64,000 nucleotides of DNA from Arthrobacter tumbae (lineage in GTDB: Bacteria; Actinomycetota; Actinomycetes; Actinomycetales; Micrococcaceae), in NCBI RefSeq assembly GCF_016907495.1, contig NZ_JAFBCC010000001.1, forward strand, positions 2,914,001 through 2,978,000, in the 5' to 3' direction. The notes beneath the pieces were generated by a model. That model had not been told where the DNA came from. It did not search any database and was given only the letters and a program-made list of their open reading frames with translations. The first letter of the stretch is position 1, and every line of letters starts with the position of its first letter. Positions 57,592-64,000 of this stretch are shown piece by piece. The position numbers and the translations under genes are program-made.

Positions 57592-58344
57592 ATGACAAAT
57601 TTCTCCTCGACTGACGGCTCTGCTGCGCCTTCCCCTGCCTCCGGCTCCCAGTCCGGCCCAGGAACAGGTACAGGCACAACCCAGCCCAGCACTGCACCGA
57701 CTGTTGTCTGGTCGAAGCCTGAGGGCGAGCGCCAAGGCTCGCCTCTTCTGGTACTGCTGCACGGGCACATGGCCAACGAGGAAGACCTCATGGGCATTCT
57801 CGACTTTCTGCCCGACGAGTTCACCGTGGCATCTGTCCGTGCTCCGGTAGCCATGGGAGCAGGTTTCACCTGGTTCCCCTTGATGCAGGATGCCGCCTAC
57901 TCGGTCGACAAGGTGACTGCTGCCGTCCAGGACGTTCTTGACTGGGTCGACTCAATCAAGCAGCCCCACTCGAGCGTCACCCTGCTCGGCTTCTCGATGG
58001 GGATGGCGGTCGCGAGCTCCATGCTGCGTGCCCGCCCCACGGACTATGCGGCCGTCGTCGGGCTTTCCGGCTTTGTTGTGCCGACCGACGGCAGCACGTT
58101 CTTCCACGACAGCGCACTCGAGACGAACCCCGTGCCGTTCTTCTGGGGCCGTGACCAGGAAGACCCGGTCATCCCTGCCGACCGGATCGAGTTCACCCAC
58201 GGCTGGCTGAACCGGCACACCAAGATGACGAAGGTGCTCTACGCGGGCATGTACCACAGCATCAACGCACAGGAACTGGGACACGTCCGGGAATTTCTGC
58301 AGATGGTCGTTCCTGGTGTCAGCCGGAAACCACTGTCACGGTAA
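57592..58344 (+). CDS. Phospholipase/carboxylesterase-family alpha/beta hydrolase
   Basis: 250 residues from ATG 57592. A Ser/Pro/Thr-rich N-terminal ~40 residues precede the hydrolase fold: LLVLLHGHMANEEDLMGILDFLP (oxyanion loop), nucleophile GFSMGMAVA, the acid in GRDQEDPVIP and the His in MYHSINAQE. An esterase or lysophospholipase-like reaction is likely. The last codons (KPLSR) are encoded in DNA that also matches the reverse complement of an S4-gene 3' end, so the C-terminus was probably reshaped by that event. A purine-rich leader with a GTCCCC/GGGGGAC hairpin (about 57535-57555) lies upstream. Confidence 0.88.
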   Translation: MTNFSSTDGSAAPSPASGSQSGPGTGTGTTQPSTAPTVVWSKPEGERQGSPLLVLLHGHMANEEDLMGILDFLPDEFTVASVRAPVAMGAGFTWFPLMQDAAYSVDKVTAAVQDVLDWVDSIKQPHSSVTLLGFSMGMAVASSMLRARPTDYAAVVGLSGFVVPTDGSTFFHDSALETNPVPFFWGRDQEDPVIPADRIEFTHGWLNRHTKMTKVLYAGMYHSINAQELGHVREFLQMVVPGVSRKPLSR

Positions 58345-58373
58345 CGCCGTTCACCGTGACGGAATCTCTGGGG
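58319..58373 (-). pseudogene. Remnant 3' end of a second S4-domain gene
   Basis: Read on the minus strand, this segment encodes DSVTVNGVTVTVVSG followed by TGA, almost identical to the end of the intact S4 protein (DSVTVNGVTVTVVQG). At DNA level 58329-58373 matches 58731-58775 at 41 of 45 positions. It overlaps the end of the esterase gene. Confidence 0.8.
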
Positions 58374-58433
58374 CGGGACCACATCGGCGGTCTGCCCGAT
58401 GCAGCCGCACGTCCGCGGGTCAGACTCCCGCGT

Positions 58434-58670
58434 GTGAATAAAGAAACGCTCTGGGACGCGGGAAAACGTGCGGACCCCAACAGGTCAGCAGCCTACATCC
58501 GGCGTTTCGAGCAGCTCATTTCCGAGGGCGCGGACATGCACGGGGAAGCACGGTGCATTGACGCAATGGCTCCCCGAAATGCACGCATTCTCGACGCCGG
58601 TTGCGGGCCGGGCCGGGTTGGCGGAAGCCGGAAGCCCGAGATATCAGCTGCGCCGAATGATAGAGGTTAA
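58434..58670 (+). pseudogene. Truncated class I SAM-dependent methyltransferase
   Basis: From GTG 58434 the frame reads VNKETLWDAGKRADPNRSAAYIRRFEQLISEG, then ARCIDAMAPRNARILDAGCGPGRVGG, the start of a class I methyltransferase up to motif I (D-A-G-C-G-P-G). It then diverges into an unrelated 13-residue tail and stops. The acidic loop, motif II and the rest of the fold are missing in all frames. The fragment lies between the two copies of the S4-gene 3' end, so it is a gene relic carried or truncated by a rearrangement. Confidence 0.78.
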
Positions 58671-58720
58671 CCGCTGTCAATTGGCAGGACCGCTATCGCC
58701 AGAGGCACGAGCCGCCGGGC

Positions 58721-58960
58721 TTACCCCTGCACCACTGTCACGGTGACGCCGTTCACCGTTACGGAATCGCCGGGGTGAAGCTGGCGTCCCCGGCGATCCT
58801 CGATCTCACCGTTGACTTTCACCAAGCCATTTTCGATCATTTCCTTGGCCTCCACACCGTCCTCGGCGAGGTTGGCAAGCTTGATCAACTGGCCCAGCCG
58901 GATCATCGAATCGCGGATAGGCACTTCAGTGTCGGCGCCGGTCTCATCGTTTCTGCTCAT
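58721..58960 (-). CDS. Small S4-domain RNA-binding protein
   Basis: 79 residues from ATG at 58960; upstream in-frame codons overlap the next promoter. A lone S4 domain: IRDSMIRLGQLIKLANLAEDGVEAKEMIENGLVKVNGEIEDRRGRQLHPGDSVTVNG. Members of this YaaA/Hsp15-like class bind structured RNA, often ribosomal. Divergent from the DUF606-type transporter gene. Its 3' end is duplicated about 400 bases downstream. Confidence 0.9.
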   Translation of the reverse strand: MSRNDETGADTEVPIRDSMIRLGQLIKLANLAEDGVEAKEMIENGLVKVNGEIEDRRGRQLHPGDSVTVNGVTVTVVQG

Positions 58961-59024
58961 AGTTACATCATGCCCGGTCACATCATGTCCGCCGGAGATG
59001 AGCGCTACGTTCACAGCAGTGCCC

Positions 59025-59030
59025 TAGGGT
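59025..59030 (+). promoter_or_regulatory. -10 box for a possibly leaderless transporter mRNA
   Basis: TAGGGT ends 7 bases before GTG 59038 and no ribosome site precedes that codon. Confidence 0.35.
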
Positions 59031-59037
59031 TTAACGG

Positions 59038-60003
59038 GTGTCTCACGCCCGCCATCTTCCCGCCGTCGTCGGCCTTCCATTGGCAATAGCCTCCGGCGTA
59101 GCCATTCCACTTCAGAGCAGGATCAACGGCGCGCTGGGACAAACGCTCGACGACGGACTTGCAGCCGCGCTCATCAGCTTCGGTACCGGCCTGGTCCTGA
59201 TGATCCTGATTTCGCTGCTGCTGCCACGTGGACGGGCAGGGCTCGGGCAACTGATCCCGGCGGTGCGCGAACGGCGGTTCCCCCGCATCTATCTGGCCGC
59301 AGGGACCATCGGCGCGTTATTCGTCTTCTCGCAGGCACTCACCATCTCAGTCCTGGGAGTTGCACTCTTCACAGTTGCCGCCGTCATGGGCCAGACGCTG
59401 AGCGGACTGGCCGTGGACAGGCTGGGGATCGGACCCGGCGGGCGGCGCGCGATCACAGGCATGCGGGTGATCGGCGTGCTGCTCACGGTGGCAGCAGTCA
59501 TCTGGGCCGTCTCGCCGCGCCTCGGCGGAACAGGGACGACGGCGGCACTCATCCTGCCGCTCCTGCTTCCCATCACGGCCGGTATCCTGGTGAGCTTCCA
59601 GCAGGCCATGAACGGAACCGCCGCCGTCCAGTACGGCACACCCATCACCGCGACGCTGATGAACTTCATCGCCGGATCGGTTGTGCTCCTCGTCGCCTGG
59701 CTGGTGAAGCTGATCGTCGCTGGACCGCCCGAAGCGCTGCCGGACGAGTGGTGGTATTACCTGGGCGGACCGATGGGGTGCATCTTCATCGGTATCGGCG
59801 CCCTCCTGGTGCGATCCCTCGGCGTGCTGCTCACCGGCCTTGGAATGATCGCCGGCCAACTGCTGGGTTCGCTGGCACTGGACCTTGCCCTTCCAACGCC
59901 GGGCACCGTCGTCGTCTTCGCCACCGTGGCAGGGCCGATTCTGGCCCTGGGCGCCATCATCCTGACCACGCTGCCGTGGGACCGGCGTCTGATGCGACGC
60001 TGA
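59038..60003 (+). CDS. DMT-superfamily transporter (DUF606/YdcZ type)
   Basis: 321 residues with about ten membrane helices. It is a tandem duplication of the DUF606 unit: half one has LPLAIASGVAIPLQSRINGALGQTLDDGLAAALISFGTGLVLMI, half two has LPLLLPITAGILVSFQQAMNGTAAVQYGTPITATLMNFIAGSVVLL, and each ends in GVALFTVAAVMGQTLSGLAVDRLG or GLGMIAGQLLGSLALDL. Substrate unknown (small metabolite efflux is typical of DMT relatives). GTG start. Confidence 0.9.
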   Translation: MSHARHLPAVVGLPLAIASGVAIPLQSRINGALGQTLDDGLAAALISFGTGLVLMILISLLLPRGRAGLGQLIPAVRERRFPRIYLAAGTIGALFVFSQALTISVLGVALFTVAAVMGQTLSGLAVDRLGIGPGGRRAITGMRVIGVLLTVAAVIWAVSPRLGGTGTTAALILPLLLPITAGILVSFQQAMNGTAAVQYGTPITATLMNFIAGSVVLLVAWLVKLIVAGPPEALPDEWWYYLGGPMGCIFIGIGALLVRSLGVLLTGLGMIAGQLLGSLALDLALPTPGTVVVFATVAGPILALGAIILTTLPWDRRLMRR

Positions 60004-60019
60004 TCGCGCGCAAAGAAGA

Positions 60020-60060
60020 GGCGGGCCGGAACCACCTGAATGAAGTGGTCCCGACCCGCC
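60020..60060. terminator. Bidirectional terminator hairpin
   Basis: Left arm 60020-60035 and right arm 60045-60060 (GGCGGG-GG-ACCAC paired to GTGGT-CC-CCCGCC) with 9-base loop, between the convergent transporter and peptidase genes. Confidence 0.7.
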
Positions 60061-60078
60061 CTTGGCTAGCCTCGGATG

Positions 60079-61704
60079 TTACCGGTCGGCCAGCTCGTGA
60101 TCGTGGTCGTGCTCCGGGTGGAGACCGCCGCCGCTTTCGGTGCCGCCGCCCAGCGGGTTGCCTTCGAAGCCGCCCTTCTGCTTGAAGTTGCCCTTCACGT
60201 TGTCTCCAACGCCGTTCACCGCCGTTGTGTTCATGGCGTAGGTGAGGGTCAGGTGCGCAATCGCGTCGCTCATCTGGTCCAGCGACTCAACGCTGACGTT
60301 GCTCAGGTCATCACATTCCGCGTGGTAGCAGGCATCGTAGGGTGCGCCTGCGACGCCACCGAACAGCGCTGCCTGCTCCTCGGTCTTGATGCCTTCGGCC
60401 CCGGTGAAGAGCCCGCCTGCGGGAATGCCCTCTGCAATGAAGGGTCCGTAATCACTACGGCCACTGAACGCTGTTTCGCCTGAGGGCAGTCCCTCTGCTG
60501 CGAAGTAGTCGTGGAAGTCCTGCTCGATCTGGCCGGACCCCTCAGGCCCCTCAGCTGCGCCAGGACCCACCGGGAAAGCCGAGTTGTCACCGTCGTACAC
60601 GAAACGGCCAAAGTTCGAGGAGCCGATCATGTCGAAGTTCAGGTACAGCCCGACCCTGTCCAGTTCGCCCGATGCCGCGAGGTCTGCGACGTAGTGCTCC
60701 GCGCCGAGGAGTCCCTGTTCCTCTGCACCCCACCAGGCAAAGCGGACCTTATTGGCAGTCTTGACCTTCTGCATCGACTCTGCGACTGCGAGGATTGCAG
60801 CGCTACCTGTGCCGTTGTCATTGATGCCCGCACCGGCCACCACACTGTCGAGGTGGGCGCCCACCATCACCACATTGTCGGCGTCGCCGGACGCGGTTTC
60901 CGCAAGCACGTTGTAGGTCGGCCGGTTCTCGGAGATCGTGTCCACCACCACCGTGCCCGTGACGTTCTCGCCGATCAGGCCGACGCCCACGTCGTAGCTC
61001 GCTCCCAGGACCGGAATTCCGATCCCCGGAGCCCCGAGGGTCCCGTTGATGGGACCGGTGCTGCCGGCCAGTCCGGTGTTGAAGATGACGACGGCGGTGG
61101 CCCCGGCTGCTTCTGCGTTGCTGGCCTTCTGCGCGAAAGGACAACTGCCCCGCTGAACCAGCGCAATCGATCCGGCTGCGAAACCGTCGAAGTCCGCGGC
61201 TTCACACCCGCTGGTATTGGTAGCGCTGACAGTGCCCGTGGTGTCGACAGTGGTGATCGTGCCCACTGCGTTTCCCGCTCCCGAGTAGGTCATGGTCGCG
61301 AAGGAATCCGCGGCGTAGACCTGTGAATCAGGGCTGGTCTGGGTGAGAACCGAGGGGCTCAGCTGCTGGAAGTACGGAAAGGTGAATTCCTGCACAACGG
61401 GGGAGTACCCGGCAGCCTGGAGCTTCCCGACCACGTACGCCACCGAGTCGTCATACCCCTGGGTTCCGGATGCCCTGGTGCCGCCATTGGCATCGGCTAT
61501 CGCGTCCAGGGCGTCGAGATGACCGACCACCCGATCAACCGAAACGGCGGAGCGGAGTTTTTCTGACGTGTTGTTGTTGCTGTTCTCGTGGGTTGGTCCG
61601 GCGGTGGCCGCCAGTCCTCCCGAGGCAACGAGTGCAAGTCCACCAGCGAATGCAAGTGATGCTCGCCCAAAATGGGCGCGCTTAAGTAGAGCGTTTGGGA
61701 TCAC
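60079..61704 (-). CDS. Secreted M28-family aminopeptidase with PA domain
   Basis: 541 residues from GTG at 61704 with AGAAGGAAC just before it. Signal peptide (about 1-33, RASLAFAGGLALVASGGLAATA), then a protease-associated (PA) domain near 145-260 (GSIALVQRGSCPFAQKASNAEAAGATAVVIFN) inserted before the zinc peptidase core. Zinc-site motifs: VGAHLDSVVAGAGINDNGTGSAAIL, AWWGAEEQGLLGAEHYV, NFDMIGSSN and CYHAECDD. Extracellular enzyme releasing amino acids from peptides, Streptomyces/Saccharomyces aminopeptidase Y-like. The C-terminus EHDHDHELADR may bind metal. A CRP-like site lies upstream. Confidence 0.93.
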   Translation of the reverse strand: MIPNALLKRAHFGRASLAFAGGLALVASGGLAATAGPTHENSNNNTSEKLRSAVSVDRVVGHLDALDAIADANGGTRASGTQGYDDSVAYVVGKLQAAGYSPVVQEFTFPYFQQLSPSVLTQTSPDSQVYAADSFATMTYSGAGNAVGTITTVDTTGTVSATNTSGCEAADFDGFAAGSIALVQRGSCPFAQKASNAEAAGATAVVIFNTGLAGSTGPINGTLGAPGIGIPVLGASYDVGVGLIGENVTGTVVVDTISENRPTYNVLAETASGDADNVVMVGAHLDSVVAGAGINDNGTGSAAILAVAESMQKVKTANKVRFAWWGAEEQGLLGAEHYVADLAASGELDRVGLYLNFDMIGSSNFGRFVYDGDNSAFPVGPGAAEGPEGSGQIEQDFHDYFAAEGLPSGETAFSGRSDYGPFIAEGIPAGGLFTGAEGIKTEEQAALFGGVAGAPYDACYHAECDDLSNVSVESLDQMSDAIAHLTLTYAMNTTAVNGVGDNVKGNFKQKGGFEGNPLGGGTESGGGLHPEHDHDHELADR

Positions 61705-61752
61705 CGTTGTTCCTTCTGTCGCAAAGGCGTGCCTACGATTGCAGACACTCAA

Positions 61753-61783
61753 ACCCCTGTGACGCGGATCACGCCACAGGGGT
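61753..61783. promoter_or_regulatory. CRP/GlxR-type binding site within an inverted repeat
   Basis: TGTGACGCGGATCACG (61758-61773) fits TGTGA-N6-TCAC(A), the consensus of CRP-family regulators including actinobacterial GlxR/Crp. It is embedded in longer arms ACCCCTGTG (61753-61761) and CACAGGGGT (61775-61783). It lies about 55 bases upstream of the peptidase start and 140 bases before the divergent small gene, so it could control either. Confidence 0.5.
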
Positions 61784-61922
61784 GCGTTCAATCTATGGAC
61801 AGTTCTCCCACCGCGTCAAGGGGCCTGACCGGCAGGTGGATCGCCGGTAGAAAACCGCTGTCGAGGCGCGTAGGGTCGGAGATCCCGGAACGGGTGAATA
61901 GTTCTACGCAGAGGAGATTCTC

Positions 61923-62099
61923 ATGGGACTGAGCAACATCATCAGAAGTATTGCCGGCCGGTCTGGTGGCAGGGGAGGCGCCGGAACAACCAGGCGTACC
62001 CCGCGGACCGGGGGAATGGCGACGGGCAGGGGCGGAACCGGCAGAACCGGCTCAGGCGGAGTCGGCGGAATGATCCGCAGCATCCTCAACCGGCGGTAG
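61923..62099 (+). CDS. Small basic Gly/Arg-rich protein (58 aa)
   Basis: ATG 61923 follows a near-ideal GAGGAG ribosome site (about 61910-61917, CGCAGAGGAGATTCTC). The 58-residue product begins MGLSNIIRSIAGRSGG, has a Gly/Arg/Thr-rich centre (repeats of TGRGGTG and GGVGG) with no Cys or Trp, and ends GGMIRSILNRR. The two ends resemble each other (NIIRSI and GMIRSIL) and could be short amphipathic helices. Almost no acidic residues, so strongly cationic. Stops at TAG 62097-62099, directly abutting the end of the convergent stress-protein gene. I do not recognise the family; nucleic-acid or membrane binding is a guess. Confidence 0.7.
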   Translation: MGLSNIIRSIAGRSGGRGGAGTTRRTPRTGGMATGRGGTGRTGSGGVGGMIRSILNRR

Positions 62100-62531
62100 T
62101 CAGGAAGCAGTTTTCACTACGAGGACGTCGCAGGGTGCGTTGTGTACAACGCTCCAGGCGACGCTTCCCAGCACCCTGCCCAAACCTTTGATCCCCACAT
62201 TGCCGACCACAAGCAGCTGAGCGCCGGAACGCTCAGCCTCCTCCATCAGGACATCCTGGGGTTTGCCCCGACCTGCCGCAGTGCGGACCGTCAGCCCCGG
62301 GTGCTCTCCGCGCAATTTGGCTGCAACCTTTTCTGCCATCTCCAGCGCACGCTCGGCGTCGTCCAACACCCAGGTTTCACTGCCGATCTTGACGATCTCC
62401 GTGTTGCCGGTGATATGCGCGCTCAATACGACCAGTTCGGTTCCCAGCCCCTGTGCGAGCGCCGCCGCCCGTGATGCCGCCTTGTAAGCGGTTTCGCTGC
62501 CATCGACTCCGACAACTACATTCCCTGCCAT
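62100..62531 (-). CDS. Universal stress protein (UspA family)
   Basis: 143 residues from ATG at 62531 with AGGAGGAAC upstream. A single Usp domain: VVVGVDGSETAYKAASRAAALAQGLGTELVVLSAH at the start and the ATP-binding loop VVGNVGIKGLGRVLGSVAWSVVHNAPCDVLVV (G-x2-G-x9-G-S pattern) at the end, so an ATP-binding type is likely. Helps survival under stress or slow growth; precise partner unknown. Ends base-to-base with the small basic protein gene on the other strand. Confidence 0.93.
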   Translation of the reverse strand: MAGNVVVGVDGSETAYKAASRAAALAQGLGTELVVLSAHITGNTEIVKIGSETWVLDDAERALEMAEKVAAKLRGEHPGLTVRTAAGRGKPQDVLMEEAERSGAQLLVVGNVGIKGLGRVLGSVAWSVVHNAPCDVLVVKTAS

Positions 62532-62624
62532 GCTGTTCCTCCTTGAACGGTGAATCCCGGGCGGTTCCCGCGCCGGACCTTCAGCAATGACCTTAGCGCC
62601 AGCAAGCGGGCAGGCGCGTTTCGG

Positions 62625-62630
62625 TAGGCT
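62625..62630 (+). promoter_or_regulatory. Candidate -10 of glyS
   Basis: TAGGCT followed by AAGGTGGTACC, about 130 bases before the glyS GTG. The -35 is poor. Confidence 0.3.
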
Positions 62631-62761
62631 AAGGTGGTACCTTCGCCCGCCCGGTGCGGCACCGCAGTTCGCGTTTGATTCCGTCTGCTGGCCCGTTCCG
62701 CACGGCACATCGACGACCGCACCCAGCGGCCTGTCCAAACATGTAGAGGATGGCATTCATC

Positions 62762-64000
62762 GTGGCCAAGCAGGTTTCCGCCCTGGACCCAATCATTTCC
62801 CTCGCCAAGCGGCGTGGCTTCGTCTTCCAGGCCGGTGAAATCTACGGCGGTTCCCGGTCCGCGTGGGACTACGGTCCCCTCGGCGCCGAGCTGAAGGAAA
62901 ACATCAAGCGCCAGTGGTGGCAGTCCATGGTCCGTGGACGCGAGGACGTCGTCGGCCTGGACTCCTCGGTCATCCTTCCCCGCCAGGTATGGGAAGCATC
63001 CGGCCATGTCGAGGTGTTCTCAGACCCCCTGGTCGAGTGCCTCTCCTGCCACAAACGCTACCGGGCTGACCACCTTGAGGAAGAGTACGAGGAGAAGAAG
63101 GGCCGGCCCGCGGAAAACGGCCTGGCGGACATCGCCTGCGCCAACTGCGGTACCCGCGGCCAGTGGACGGAACCACAGGAGTTCTCCGGCCTGCTGAAAA
63201 CCTTCCTCGGACCTGTTGCCAACGAGGAAGGCATGCACTACCTGCGGCCCGAGACCGCGCAGGGCATCTTCGTGAACTTCAACAATGTGCTGACCACGTC
63301 CCGGAAGAAACCGCCGTTCGGCATCGGCCAGATCGGCAAGAGCTTCCGCAACGAGATCACGCCCGGAAACTTCATCTTCCGCACCCGCGAGTTCGAGCAG
63401 ATGGAGATGGAGTTCTTCGTCGAGCCGGGTACCGATGAGAAGTGGCACGAATACTGGATCAAGGAACGGTTCGACTGGTACACGGGCCTGGGCATCAACC
63501 CGGACAACCTGCGCCTCTTCGTCCACCCGCAGGAGAAGCTGAGCCATTACTCCAAGGGCACCACGGACATCGAGTACCGCTTCGGATTCTCCGGCTCCGA
63601 GTGGGGTGAGCTTGAGGGCGTCGCCAACCGCACCGACTTTGATCTCTCCACGCACTCGAAGCACTCCGGCACCGAGCTGAGCTACTTCAACCAGGCCACC
63701 AACGAGCGGTTCACCCCCTACGTCATCGAGCCTGCCGCCGGGCTGACCCGCTCCTTCATGGCGTTCCTCGTGGACTCCTACGCAGAGGACGAAGCACCCA
63801 ACGCGAAGGGCGGCGTGGACAAGCGCACCGTCCTCAAGCTCGATCCGCGGTTGGCCCCGGTGAAGGCAGCCGTGCTTCCGCTCAGCCGCAACGAGGACCT
63901 CTCGCCGAAGGCGAAGGATCTGGGTGCTCAGCTGCGGAAGAGCTGGAACATCGACTTCGACGACGCCGGCGCGATTGGCCGCCGCTACCGCCGCCAGGAT
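62762..64000 (+). CDS. glyS: Glycine--tRNA ligase (class II), 3'-truncated by window edge
   Basis: 413 codons are visible from GTG 62762 (AGAGGA about 10 bases upstream); the remainder, probably ~50 residues, lies outside. Alpha2-type class II synthetase: motif [42 protein letters not shown], a Cys4 site (CLSCHKRY and [10 protein letters not shown]), motif 2 region [48 protein letters not shown] and FIEP-like [18 protein letters not shown]. Charges tRNA(Gly) with glycine in the cytosol. Single-subunit, not the alpha-beta type. Confidence 0.96.
   Translation, partial: MAKQVSALDPIISLAKRRGFVFQAGEIYGGSRSAWDYGPLGAELKENIKRQWWQSMVRGREDVVGLDSSVILPRQVWEASGHVEVFSDPLVECLSCHKRYRADHLEEEYEEKKGRPAENGLADIACANCGTRGQWTEPQEFSGLLKTFLGPVANEEGMHYLRPETAQGIFVNFNNVLTTSRKKPPFGIGQIGKSFRNEITPGNFIFRTREFEQMEMEFFVEPGTDEKWHEYWIKERFDWYTGLGINPDNLRLFVHPQEKLSHYSKGTTDIEYRFGFSGSEWGELEGVANRTDFDLSTHSKHSGTELSYFNQATNERFTPYVIEPAAGLTRSFMAFLVDSYAEDEAPNAKGGVDKRTVLKLDPRLAPVKAAVLPLSRNEDLSPKAKDLGAQLRKSWNIDFDDAGAIGRRYRRQD

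Noticed and set aside
62631..62761. T-box riboswitch upstream of glyS (AAGGTGGTACC resembles the T-box core)
   Set aside because: The leader is only about 130 bases, has no recognisable specifier stem, and the motif lacks the following GCG; it more likely follows the -10 TAGGCT.

Overview
The window is high-GC chromosomal DNA from an actinobacterium, most likely Micrococcaceae (Arthrobacter-like). Pointers are the strong G/C third-position bias, many GTG starts and 4-bp ATGA/GTGA gene overlaps, a mycothiol-family (DinB-type) protein, two DUF222/HNH proteins of a kind abundant in Arthrobacter relatives, a SAM-IV riboswitch, and a histidine pathway that uses HutF. There are no rRNA or tRNA genes, CRISPR arrays, transposases or phage genes. 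The first gene is cut by the left edge and glyS by the right edge.

Bases 1-26030 hold the most unusual locus. Two tandem giant surface proteins made of Ig/cadherin-like and FN3 modules (the first is 5'-truncated) are followed by a tight operon. It encodes a MoxR ATPase, a DUF58 protein, a membrane transglutaminase-fold protein with no cysteine at all, a zinc ribbon-RDD-FHA protein, a PP2C phosphatase, an FHA protein, a Hanks-type Ser/Thr kinase with an FN3-like ectodomain, another FHA protein, and a 1479-residue FtsK/EssC-type translocase. A small WXG100 protein lies just downstream. I read this as a type VII-secretion-like system wired to a kinase/phosphatase/FHA circuit and dedicated to, or regulated with, the giant Ig/FN3 proteins. 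EccB, EccD, EccE and mycosin homologues are not seen. A good promoter (TTGACG-N16-TACATT) precedes the second giant gene.

Bases 26200-34030 carry ligA, an inositol-monophosphatase-like gene, a DUF2087 gene, two paralogous GNAT acetyltransferases, an ASCH protein, a DUF222/HNH protein and a mycothiol/DinB-like protein. Bases 34077-37390 are the gatCAB operon (tRNA-dependent amidotransferase). Next come a phosphotransferase overlapping a PP2C-like gene, a FAD amino-acid oxidase-like gene, a K+/H+ antiporter pair (khtT-khtU-like) and a secreted AMIN-like protein.

Bases 42973-51490 are a histidine-utilisation locus: hutH on the minus strand, diverging from an IclR regulator that is followed by hutU, an M20 amidohydrolase, hutF and hutI. 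A VOC gene on the opposite strand interrupts it. No HutG is present, so the M20 enzyme is a candidate N-formylglutamate deformylase.

Bases 51611-64000 carry a CPBP protease, VOC proteins, metX under a SAM-IV riboswitch, a second DUF222/HNH gene, an esterase, a methyltransferase remnant flanked by a duplicated 3' end of an S4-domain gene, a DUF606-type transporter, an M28 peptidase, an unlisted-type 58-residue basic Gly/Arg-rich small protein, a universal stress protein and the start of glyS. Short tandem repeats at gene 3' ends and palindromes between genes recur across the window.
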